DNA of 64,000 nucleotides from Loripinus fragilis. Lineage: Eukaryota > Mollusca > Bivalvia > Lucinida > Lucinidae. The DNA lies in contig OZ026518.1 in assembly GCA_964019695.1 (NCBI GenBank), positions 112,090,336 through 112,154,335 on the forward strand, read 5' to 3'. Under the pieces are notes generated by a model. The model searched no databases. It worked only from the letters and a program-made list of their open reading frames with translations, and was not told where the DNA came from. Within the stretch, counting starts at the first letter, position 1. The number at the start of each line of letters is the position of its first letter. The position numbers were made by a program, and so were the translations under genes. Shown here one piece after another: positions 1-10,955 of this stretch.

Positions 1-1086
<1,086 letters not shown>

Positions 1087-1127
1087 CTAGCCTGTTCGCT
1101 CACATGTGATAGTGGCATTAAGTTTGT
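1087..1127 (-). CDS. Possible terminal mini-exon of the modular secreted protein, truncated repeat copy with a stop
   Basis: The leftmost copy of the 125-bp array retains the acceptor-like AACAG (1132-1128). Read in the phase used by all other exons it gives a short stretch ending ITCERTG and then TAG at 1089-1087. The sequence diverges from the array consensus exactly there. If spliced from an upstream module donor it would end the protein. The pyrimidine tract before AACAG is weak, so actual use as an exon is inference. Confidence 0.25.
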
Positions 1128-1865
1128 CTGTTAATAAACTAAGATGTTCTTACCAATACAAGTCAGTGACACGATTGTTGGACTGCCAGAAAAAGCTAGA
1201 GTCGCTGGTGTATAGCCTGTTCTCTCACATGTGATAGTGGCATTATGTTTGTCTGTTAATAAACTAAGATGTTCTTACCAATACAAGTCAGTGACACGGT
1301 TGTCGGACTGCCAGTAATAGCTAGAGTCGCTGGTGTATAGCCTGTTCTCTCACATGTGATAGTGGCATTATGTTTGTCTGTTAATAAACTAAGATGTTCT
1401 TACCAATACAAGTCAGTGACACGGTTGCTGGACTGCAAGTAATAGCTAGGGTTGCTGGTGTATAGCCTGTTCGCTCACATGTGATAGTGGCATTATGTTT
1501 GTCTGTTAATAAACTAAGATGTTCTTACCAATACAAGTCAGTGACATGATTGTTGGACTGCCAGAAATAGCTAGAGTCGCTGGTGTATAGCCTGTTCTCT
1601 CACATGTGATAGTGGCATTATGTTTGTCTGTTAATAAACTAAGATATTCTTACCAATACAAGTCAGTGACACGGTTGTCGGACTGCCAGTAATAGCTAGA
1701 GTCGCTGGTGTATAGCCTGTTCTCTCACATGTGACAGTGGCATTATGTTTGTCTGTTAATAAACTAAGATGTTCTTACCAATACAAGTCAGTGACACGGT
1801 TGTTGGACTGCCAGTAACAACTAGAGTCTCTGGTGTATAGCCTGTTCGCTCACATGTGATAGTGA
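1090..1865. repeat. 125-bp tandem array made of the 3' half of a module exon plus its splice donor
   Basis: The string CCTGTTC(G/T)CTCACATGTG recurs at 1091, 1216, 1341, 1466, 1591, 1716 and 1841, an exact 125-bp spacing. On the minus strand each unit holds about 86 bp of coding sequence equivalent to the C-terminal half of the 2015-1779 exon, then a donor G|GTAAG and about 38 bp of intron start. The units differ by only a few substitutions, so amplification is recent or homogenised. Every unit keeps its donor. Read between the internal AACAG and the next donor, a unit is 99 bp of open frame plus 26 bp of would-be intron. Confidence 0.95.
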
Positions 1866-2015
1866 CTGGTGAAGAGCACGCTACTACCTCGTAAGTGCCA
1901 GGGGCTGAGGTTGATACTTCAATGGATTGTGTTGATGTTATCTGCGCCCCTAATACATTAGGTGTGCAATCAGACGTGACGGTTAGTGTAGCTGTTTCGC
2001 TGGTACATCTTGTAC
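1779..2015 (-). CDS. Module exon 5 of a secreted modular protein (last full module)
   Basis: A 237-bp exon read on the minus strand. The acceptor is TTTTTATCCAG before position 2015 and the donor is ATTG|GTAAG after 1779. It enters and leaves in phase 1. The encoded module follows the family pattern: TLTVTSDC near the start, GTYEVVACSSP in the middle, GY, and a final cysteine (LTCI). It has extra cysteines (near TRC and in TITC) that the other modules lack at those places. If the donor is not used, the frame runs nine codons further to TAA. The downstream 125-bp array is derived from this exon. Module function is unknown; the layout (beta-rich, about 80 residues, G-x-Y and a following GY) recalls carboxypeptidase-regulatory-like beta sandwiches, but this is inference without a profile search. 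Confidence 0.75.
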
Positions 2016-2094
2016 CTGGATAAAAAGACATGGTACAAAGTGGTTAATAATGTAAAAATCAAACATGGTTTATATTGCACACATAACCTCGGAG

Positions 2095-2315
2095 GGGGTG
2101 GGGGTTCTGTGTTTAGTACTCCTTTTGTTATGCAGTACTTAGTGTCCTTGTAAACTCTGCAATTACTTGATGAGGAAGAGAGAGAGAATTGGTTGCTTAA
2201 TGTATTGTCTTCCCGATGTCCTGTGACTGTCAGTGTTCTGTGGTTCTTCCTCAATGTACCGTGGGTTGGCCTGCAGTGTGTGATTATGGTATTTCCTGGC
2301 CATACTCTTACTTTT
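2095..2315 (+). repeat. Dispersed repeat R1, plus orientation
   Basis: Shares blocks with other R1 copies in the window: GGGTTCTGTGTTT, TTTTGTTATGCAGTACTT, a GATGAGGAAGAGAGAG purine stretch, TTGGCCTGCAGTGTGTGATT, and an end in CATACT..CTTACTTTTT. R1 lacks an obvious tRNA-like head and coding capacity. It lies in the intron between module exons 4 and 5. Confidence 0.8.
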
Positions 2316-2678
2316 TGAGTATATGGAAGATACGCACAACACTCATTATATTATCGCCTAGGATGTATATAGTGTATGTCTGTCTCAAACCTTAAGTTAT
2401 CACACATTTGGTATAAACAATAGTTTAAATTTAAGTACTATACGCAGGCTGGTCTGCACCTCTGATTTTCGCCTACCCCCGAAGGCAGGTTTTCTCAGAG
2501 GCCTGAATAATTTTAAAATTCTCGGTTAAAAAGCATAATCAAGGTTAGTCTTGCCAGGCGATTGTGAAGGAGACTGGGTACGCATTATATGAGCGGCGAC
2601 AAGATAAACCTGTCTGTGAGGTTTCCAATCCAGTATGACTCAAACCAGTCTGCTGAGCTACTAAGACAAGCAAGAATA
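2316..2678. other. Intronic sequence, nothing recognised
   Basis: Within the long intron between module exons 4 and 5. No exon, RNA gene or clear repeat boundary was seen. Confidence 0.5.
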
Positions 2679-2913
2679 TGAGCCGTGACATATGATTTCC
2701 AACAATGTGGCATTTTGACATGTGTGGACTCAGACGAGCCTCTGCAACTTTTAAGCTTAGAAACTCCAAATGGTGTTCAGTCAGTAGCTTAACAATTATA
2801 GAATACTCAAGCAACTAGCAACGGCTCTGATCAGACTGCGTGTATGCGCAGGCTGATCTAGGGCTTTGCTGGTCGCACATACCACATTGTTGGAAACCTC
2901 ATGCACTGGCTCA
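2679..2913. mobile_element. Foldback MITE, family R3 (about 240 bp)
   Basis: Begins TGAGCCGTGACAT and ends in a diverged inverse of the same sequence (CATGCACTGGCTCA). Internally it carries the R3 landmarks: TTTCCAACAATGTGGCATTTTG, AGCTTAGAAACTC, and CTGATCAGACTGCG followed by GCGCAGGCTGATCT. Other copies lie at 15689, 40515 and 55899. The element is non-coding and has about 29-bp terminal inverted repeats. Confidence 0.85.
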
Positions 2914-3115
2914 TGTTAAAAATTGTCATAAAGCAAGCTTAGATGTTATTAAATACATTAAGAAAACAAGAAAAATGCGCTGACCAGACTGCGCGAATGC
3001 ACCAAAGTTTGGTTTTCTCGATACGATGCCCACTATCATTAAGCGACTGTCTAGTCACGCAAAACAAACCTTAGTGGTATCAGCGCGTGTTTGTTCTGGA
3101 TAATAAAAGTAAAAA

Positions 3116-3345
3116 ATGTCTGCAGTATCAGTGGACATGGCTATTGGAGATGGTTCTGTTGTTTCTGATTCAATGCTTATTGTTGCTCCCAGTCCTTATT
3201 TTGTTATGCAGTATTTAGTTTACAATCACCTCGCTGAGGATGAAGGCTGGCTGCTTTACTTAAATTTTGTTCTCGCTCTCGTGTGCTTGTTGATGCTATT
3301 TGTCTCTCCACAGGGTCCGTAAGTTGGTGTATATAGTTGTGCCAT
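3116..3345 (+). repeat. Diverged copy of dispersed repeat R1
   Basis: Matches the 5' part of the R1 copy near 32,440 (GGTTCTG..GTTG..GATTCA..CTTATTGTTGCT) and the TTTTGTTATGCAGTATTTAG block. A 68-codon open frame runs through it, but its sequence is explained by the repeat and I do not call a gene. Confidence 0.55.
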
Positions 3346-5144
3346 TCCCCGGTCTTGTGCGTTTTTTACCACTTAATTAGCACATTAATATGCCCATATT
3401 AGGATCTTATTATATAGAATCGTAATTTAATGGTATTTCTCTATAAATTAAAAACAAAAGAATAAAAAAAAATTAAATGATTTATTGAAAGTTTGAGACA
3501 TAAGTGCTATGGAGATAGTGAACGATTTGTCTACTTGGCAATGCCTAAGGTCACAATGGATCTATATAGCAACTGTTATACATTTCGTTCCCTGTATACT
3601 AACATTATCGTTGTAATCAGCGTAATTTTAAACAGTTTAAGACATGAACTATTAGCTTTTAACATAGTTGTTAATTAGCCAAGGGCACGATCACAATCAC
3701 AAATAGCACAGTTTACGTACAAATTATTATCTTATGTCTTTATATGTCATTGACACTAACTGTAAGGTAAACCTCGATCAACTGTGGAAGATTGAACGCG
3801 TGCAATTTTGTTTGTGGGACTATGTCACGTGCTAAGTTGTCGTTACATTGGTCAGTTATACACTATCAGGCGACTTTTAAGTGGTATGTCGAGAGCGTGG
3901 TTCCGAAACTCTATTACAGACTCTGTAAATGATTTATCTGGAATACCATTATTTGCATGTATAAATTTAATACAATGTTTGATATGTAACTCTAACTCGT
4001 TTAAGCCAAGTGAAATTTCCCACTCTTATCAAATGGATGGTTATTGGCTGGTATTTTACATTTATATTTAAATTTCAATAGAACACTCTGTAAGTATTTT
4101 AAGACCTAACAGTAGAGAGCCTGATCTTGGTCTGCATTGTTTGTCTATGTCTCACAAAAAGGACGATAGGCTTATATGGGTTATTCTTTTTAACGTAACC
4201 CCTCGTTTGCAGCAGAATAGCACTTCGTATCAATATGATCAGTATGGTCATAAAATGAGGCCTTGTCATAAAGACATGCTATATCATATTGATCATTTAA
4301 CCGTAAACATAACATCCAGGATTTCGCAAACATTTCCGAACTTCTTGATTTTTCCCAAGATATCAGCGCTTAGCCGGAAGCTCGCACTGGCACAGTACCT
4401 GCTGGAGAAATTAGGGGAGGTCTACACGATTAACTTTCTCATAGTGATGTAAGACCTAAAATAACGAATAAAAGCAGGCACTTCGAAAAACCGTTACAGC
4501 AGAATTTCTGAACGGAGTTTAGGACTGTAAGTCTTTAGGTGTTTCTCAGAATGAGAGCAGAAATTAAATTCCCGCAGCTTTGCTGCTTTTTCTTGTTGAT
4601 TTTCATAATAGTGTCTGTTTCTAATCTTTATGGTATTAAACTGAGTTTTAGAAACTTCTGTGGTTGTAGAAAATGCTTTAGCCATACAATTCTTTTGGAG
4701 TCGCTGCCGGCAAATAGGAACATGTTCGATCTTATATTTTGCATACTTGGAAGCTTAATATTTTCTATATTATTGAAAAAAAAATATATTTTTCTAATAG
4801 TTCATGCTCTACTAAGTGTTTTGCCCTCCCCTCAGGGGGAATTTTGTAGATCATGTTTTTCTTTAAGCATATCACCTAACGAGCTATTTGCAACATATTG
4901 GCTCTCTGGCGATTGGAGCGTTTGGGTTTTACAGCATGTTAAATACGTTTCCCTTCATGTTTAAAAAATTACAAAATATAAAATTAAGGCTGTTTAAGGA
5001 GTACTTGAACTGGCCAAACAGCCATGTAATATGTAAAAAAAACATTTAATTTTCTGCAGATATTGATGTTTGTTAGATTGATTAAGGGTCATTATGGTGT
5101 CATGTACGTTACATTTTAACTACATCCTATAAAAGTACGATACT
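3346..5144. other. Intronic AT-rich sequence, nothing recognised
   Basis: Short open frames of 60 to 141 codons occur on both strands, none with recognisable motifs or splice context. A CCCTCCCCTCAGGGGGAATTTTG segment near 4,827 resembles the termini of the long inverted-repeat element at 44,860, so a small fragment of that family may be present. Confidence 0.45.
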
Positions 5145-5189
5145 TTGATATATACGAGACACATTCAAGGAAAGTTAGCTGTAACACAG

Positions 5190-6160
5190 AAGATATGCTC
5201 CAGACACGAAAAACCTAGAAATAAGGCCAGAAGTCATTTTCAAGGTAAAAGTGTCCAAAAATGGTATGCACTACTTCGCCATTCCAAGAGAATTCAACAC
5301 ACCAAATTTGGGATTCATACATCAAATAATATAGAAGGTATGCTCCAGACACGATTATATTAGAAACTAGGTCATAGGTCAAGATCACAGTGACCTAAAA
5401 TGGTATGTGACACATCAGCATCCACAGATGTAACATACAGCAAATTTGGGATTCCCATCTCAAATAATATAAGAGATATGTTCTGGACACGATTATTCTA
5501 CAAACTAGGTCAGTGGTCAAGTTCAAAGTGACCAAAATGGTATGTGACACTCCATCATCAAAAGTTGCACCCACACACCAAATTTGGGATTCCTACCTTT
5601 AATAATATAAAAGATATGCCCTGGACACTATTTTTTCTAAAGACTAGGTCAGATGTCAAGGTCACACTGACCCATAAATGGTACAAGACACTTCACCATC
5701 CAGACACCAAAATTGGGATTCCTACCTCAAAATATATAAGAGATATGCTCCGGACATGATAATTCTAAAACCTAGGTCAGAGGTCAAGGTCACAGTGACC
5801 TGAAAATGGTATGTGACACTCTGCCATCCCCTGATGCATCCACACACCAAATTTGGAATTCCTACCTCAAAGAATATAAGAGATATGCTCCGTACACAAT
5901 AATTCTTAAAACTAGGCCAGAGGTTAAGGTCACAGTGACTGGAAAATGATATATGAAATCTGTCATCCCAATATGCATTTACAAACCAAATTTGGAATTC
6001 CTATCTCAAAGAAAATAGGAGATATGCACCAGACTCAATGCAGTTTCTAGAAACTAGGTCAGAGGTCAAGTTCAAGGTCATAGTGACCCAATTTTGGCAT
6101 TGCGACACTTCCTCATTTCAAGATGCATCCACACACCAAATTTGAATTTCCTTCTGCCTT
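5190..6160 (+). repeat. Degenerate tandem array, unit about 139 bp, rich in AGGTCA half-sites
   Basis: The phrase GATATGCTCCGGACAC recurs near 5192, 5335, 5474, 5612, 5741, 5881 and 6020, a spacing of 129 to 143 bp. Each unit also carries CACCAAATTTGGGATTCCTACCTCAAA and a block of the form CTAGGTCAGAGGTCAAGG followed by TCACAGTGACC. In the unit at 5774-5801 that block reads AGGTCA g AGGTCA AGGTCA cag TGACCT, which is DR1, DR0 and a perfect IR3 nuclear-receptor layout. Separate copies lie at 7301-7480 and 9840-9985. Confidence 0.9.
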
Positions 6161-7300
6161 TGGAACACGACCATAGACAAACCGATTCAGGAGCGCGAGC
6201 ACAACGATTGTCAGCAGCTCGCCACAAAGTCACATGGTCGATCCTGATTGGATTCATATATTAGGAAAGCAACGCCTGCCTTGTGTAACAGGGAAAGGTC
6301 ATGTATACTTAACGTGTCAGTGCTCCAAAAATAGATGCTTTTGGCGTGTCATAGATCACAAATATCAGGCTCCGTGCTGTGTAGCTTGGTGCACAGTTTT
6401 ATTCCGCAGCATATCAATGTATCATGTATCCAATAAATTCTCTCCTGGGTATGTGTAGAGAGATTGTGCTTGCAGTAATCACACATTTCTGATGGGATAA
6501 TAAAGCTGACCATATTAAACAAACAACACTTTTAAAGTTTGTTGCTGTCTTTTAATAGAAACCAAATAAGAAATGACATTTCATGTGAATTGTCTGCTGG
6601 TAGATGATTCATATGAAATATCGAGGTATATTTTCTTCCTGAAATTCAAGCAACACGTCACAAAAGCGTACAGTGCATTTTGTCATGATCGGCGTTTTAA
6701 GGATGAGATTAAAGCGGTATTAATTTCAAAGCCTTTTCAAGCTCCAGATAAAAGATTTTTTGACCCTGACTTGATTTGAAATGACCTTATTAGGTTGCAT
6801 AATTATTTATAGAATCTAGTAACTCTTTGCATGCTGGATAAGTTTGCATAGTTTTGTCAATATAAAGACTATTTTAGGAACATCACCAGACAGTTACAGA
6901 CGTTTGGTTGGGTCTGATCTGGGTTCAAACTGAGCAGCAATCTTTTTGTGTCACATTCAAAACAAACTGATCTGTTAAAATTGTATGCAAGGGTAATAGC
7001 GCCGGCAGGCAAAGTTAAAATGACAAATCTATTGGCGGACAATTTAAGAGATTATGTCACCGAGACAGTTCGAAATGTCTGTCTTGAAGGCTTTGTATAT
7101 TGTGACATTAGACACCACAAACGGAGTGTTGCATATATATAACACACTTTCCTGCCTCGTCACCCAGACGGTTCGAAGTGTTCCTGCCTACTATGTAGGC
7201 AGGGAGAGAACAAACCAATCAACATCTAGCACATGACTGAATCATTTTTATTGACATCGTCGCTCAGACTCAATGTCCACGGTCGACTTCCAACCACAGT
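6161..7300. other. Intronic sequence, nothing recognised
   Basis: Several short open frames but no domain, splice pair or repeat family that I can name. The segment splits two parts of the AGGTCA-type array, so it may be an insertion into a once longer array. Confidence 0.4.
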
Positions 7301-7480
7301 ACCTCAAATAATATACGAAATATGCTACGGACACGATTATTCTAAAAACTAGGTCAGAGGTCAAGGTCACAGTGATCCGAAAATGGTATGCGACACTCCA
7401 TCATAATAAGATGCATCCACACATCAAATTTGGAATTCCCACCTCAAAGAATAGTAGATATGCACCGGACACAAAGCGGG
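7301..7480 (+). repeat. Detached copies of the 139-bp AGGTCA repeat
   Basis: About 1.3 units, with AGGTCAGAGGTCAAGGTCA at 7351 and the CACATCAAATTTGGAATTCCC segment after it. Confidence 0.85.
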
Positions 7481-9839
7481 ACGGATGGACGGACTGTTAC
7501 GATGCAGAATAGATGGAACAACAGAATCAGTGATGGTTGCGTATACGCACAAATACGCAAAGGTTTAGGTATGCACCTGGTCACCTATTGGAACCATGAT
7601 ACGGTACCTTTTCTACTAATAGTCCCAATAAAAGGTTGGTTTGTCTGAGATGGAATTCATTGTGTCTATATTTATCAACGCTTGCACGATTTCGTTACTT
7701 TTCTTGAATATCTTGGAGATCTTGTGCACTTTTCACTATATAAAGGATGGAATTTCCCATTCTTGTTAGGGGACATTTTAAAAGATACTGTTGAAAGGTT
7801 CGATTTAGAGACGCTATTCATTTTTATAAAAAGGTACATGAAGTTATATATATTTTTACTGTGTTGAAATTCTATATGACAGGGCTATGGCAATTTGTGT
7901 TATTGCATTGAATCGCCATGTCTCTAGCATGTCACATTGTATCGAAATAATAAGTCACTCGTTTTCTATTTTGTCCTCTGTTGAATCTGCCAGCATTCCG
8001 TGTACGAGTTCTATCGGGTGTTATCAATAATGTCCCGTTTTTTCGGTGAAAATAGAGATTGTTACGCACTTGTGTATGAAGCTACGCACATGCGTAGTGC
8101 CTAAAAATCTGCTGGGACTATTATTGCGGCTATAGTTAAAGCTGTCCGGATGGACTAGTCGGGTTATTTTGGCCAAAAGTAGTCACAGGCCATGTCGGGC
8201 CTGCACATAAAACTATAATGGTATGCTGAAAGATTAACCAGGGACCAATAGGTGAAAAACAATTTTAGCAGCTAGATTTTAAGTTGTTGTGATTTTATAT
8301 GGCGTTGTTGGAAAGACGATTTAACTGCCAGTGATAGTCGACTTTCTGTAGTGACCTGTATGTGTCACCTCGAGTTATATCTGACGCATATAAGAATAAG
8401 GGTTAGGTGCATACACTACAACACACTTACATAAATAAGGTGATAGCTGACATGTATGTTTAGAGATTAGGTAGGTGTAATGTTACACCAAAATAAATGT
8501 AAAAAATATTGTACGTTTTTACACACATAAAACAGCAGAATGTAATCTCTCAATATTGATGTAAATATGTTTGACGAGAGGTCATAATTAGTTGTTTACA
8601 ACTGATACGTTATACATGTACGAAATTAGCGCGTGGGCAGGGTGATGTCCGACGTAAACGTCCAAACGTTACGCCGGCACCACACTGTTCAACGTTTTCC
8701 TTGAATTTTAAGAGAATTGGTATCAGTATTTGTAAACCTCAAAACAATCTAGATAACGTGACCTAGAAGGGAAAAAGGGCCACGAGATCTTGATGTTTCA
8801 GCTGCGATAGCGTCTCAACCAGGGTGACGTTACGACAGTGTATTGGAAATTTTGTTACGTATGGGTTTGTTTGTTTGGCATAAGAGGTATTGTTTAGCGC
8901 TGACATAGGCCAGTCACTAAAAATACTTCTCTATTATATAATTCTGAGTGTAGATATTTAGATGAGCTGATCCATCCTAACCGCATGGGAGCGGTCAGCC
9001 ATACACCCACGGGTGAAGGCTAATCACGGCTTATAGGGTTAGGCTGTAATTTAAAAAAGTAAGACCCCTCAGGCCACGAACAGCGTGGATCAGGCCCCAA
9101 TTTTTACGTCCAACCACGTAGAATCGACCGAGTTGGGAGCTAACCGGCTGGAATTATTATAAGTGAATCTGACATCCCAACGTGGGAATACGATCAGGAA
9201 CCATTGTATAGGAAGAACCACTTATACTAAACTTGACGTCCAGAAAGACGATCAACATTACGCGCAAGAAATTCTATGTGAGTCCGGTGACGACCGAAGT
9301 ACAGGATCGATCACATTCTTATAACCTCAGCCCCGATTGTCTGAAGTAGACAACGTGCGGCTAAGAAGACATAGCGTTCGCGAGACGTGTAAAATATCAA
9401 CAGTTATAGTGTTCGCAAGACACGTATAATCTCGAGATTTCTCGTCAATACGAAACTGAAGTATTAAAGGGCCCAATATTTTTTCTCTGAGAACTTAAGT
9501 TATATGTGAATCATATTCTTTACGTCTTTAATTTCTGACTAGTTGACGTACATCTAGAGCAGGACACTCTAAGATTGATTCTAATTGAAATGATCTTAGA
9601 GTGGCAACTTGCCCTAGTATAGGATGGTCAATTAGCCAGAAATAACAGCGTAGGTTGTGTCATTGTATATTAATGTGTTGTGGATGTTTTCTTAGTACAT
9701 AAAGTACTGAAAAGTTTTTGCTAGTTGTGTGCATTATTTTTCCCTGGTAGCATCGTCATCTCATAAAGGAATTTTCCAATAAGATTTCCCCTCTTCCTTC
9801 CTGACCAGCTTTATGTCGTAACACGGACATTGTGATTAC
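7481..9839. other. Intronic sequence with a GC-richer unclassified stretch (about 8,620-9,480)
   Basis: No coding exon was recognised. The part from about 8,620 to 9,480 is distinctly richer in GC and CpG than its surroundings and nearly free of open frames on either strand. It contains short inverted motifs (for example CCATACACCCACGGGTGAAGG) and two near-repeats, AGCGTTCGCGAGACGTGTA and GTGTTCGCAAGACACGTATA (about 9,373 and 9,410). It could be a non-autonomous element or LTR-like remnant. No terminal repeats were found to confirm this. Confidence 0.35.
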
Positions 9840-9985
9840 TATAAAAAGTAAGTCAGAGGTCAAGGTCACAGTGAGATCAAAAATGGTACAGGACACTCCG
9901 CCATCACAAGATGCATCCACACACCAAATTTGGAATTCCTACCTCAAAGAATATAGGAGATATGCACCAGACACGTAGGGGGACG
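9840..9985 (+). repeat. Single copy of the 139-bp AGGTCA repeat
   Basis: Contains AAGTCAGAGGTCAAGGTCAC, CACACCAAATTTGGAATTCC and GATATGCACCAGACACG in the array order. It is an isolated unit 3.7 kb from the main array. Confidence 0.85.
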
Positions 9986-10309
9986 TACGGACAGACAGTG
10001 TGATTACTATATGCCTCCCAATGTCCCTTTGGGGGCACAAAAATAACATGTCGTTGAACGGCAATATCTGACCATTTCAAGACTGCAAACAGCCTGCTAC
10101 TATCACAAAAACGTCAATAGTTAGAAGCTGTTGAATATGACAACCCAGAAGAAAACGTTCGTTGTTCCTAGTGTACTTGTGTACGCTATGTTATACGCGG
10201 TTATTCATTTGCATTGAATCTTTTTTATTTACTATTGAGTCCTTATCTTTGCTTAATCTCCTTTTATATCTTGATTTATCTGTTCTAGATGATGCATGGA
10301 TAAGTTAGG

Positions 10310-10515
10310 GGTGTTTCATGCAAACCAAATATCTATGTGTCTTGATCTGAATTAATTGTGAGGCTGGCGCCATGAAACCAGTTTAAGCCCTCCAGTAAAA
10401 TATTTTTACTGAACATTCCAAGGCGGTACTTCTTTTGTGGATCATTTATGTTATTTCTGTCTTGTTTTTGTTATGCCTTTGTGTGTGTCTGTTTATTTGT
10501 GCCTTGTGTATGTAT
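10310..10515 (+). repeat. Dispersed repeat R2, 3'-truncated copy
   Basis: Starts GTGTTTCATGCAAACCAAAT, carries the GGCGCC..ACCAGTTTAAGCCCTCCAGT and TTCCAAGGCGGTACTTCTTTTG landmarks, and breaks off after TTATTTGTGCCTTGTG. A second copy follows immediately. Confidence 0.85.
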
Positions 10516-10544
10516 AGGAGATGATGAATTGATGAGTAAGGGGT

Positions 10545-10955
10545 ATTTCATGCAAACCAAATATCTATGTGTCTTGATCTACATCTGAATTAAGGGTGGG
10601 TGAGGTTGGCGCGCCGTGAAACCGGTTTAAGCACTCCAGTTAAATATTTTATTGACCTTTCCAAGGCGGTACTTCTTTTGTAGATCTTTCATGTTTTTTC
10701 TGTCTTGCATTTTCTATGCCTTTGTGTGCGTCTGTTTATATGTGCCTTGTGGTAACCTGCTGTGAAAGGGTATCGATTACTGATCTTTGCACCCTTACTT
10801 ACTTGTGGTCACCTGCTGGGAAAGGGCTGACCTCTTGGCTCTCGCTTGTGATGTCTAATTGTGAAGTTGTCACTTTCCCCATTGGTATCCTGGGTCGGGT
10901 GTGGTACTTGATTGTATCGATTCCTTATTTTTGCACCCTTACTTACTTTAGATGA
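10545..10955 (+). repeat. Dispersed repeat R2, nearly full copy
   Basis: The most complete R2 in the window, about 410 bp. It has TTTCATGCAAACCAAATATC, GGCGC..ACCGGTTTAAGC, AAGGCGGTACTTCTTTTG, CACCTGCTGGGAAAGGGCTG, ACTTTCCCCATTGGTATCC, TGATTGTATCGATTCC and the tail TTTTGCACCCTTACTTACTT. It adjoins the truncated copy in the same direction, which suggests local duplication or repeated insertion. Confidence 0.88.

Noticed and set aside
3116..3322. Hydrophobic 68-codon frame as a small membrane protein
   Set aside because: The nucleotide sequence is a diverged R1 copy, which explains the frame.
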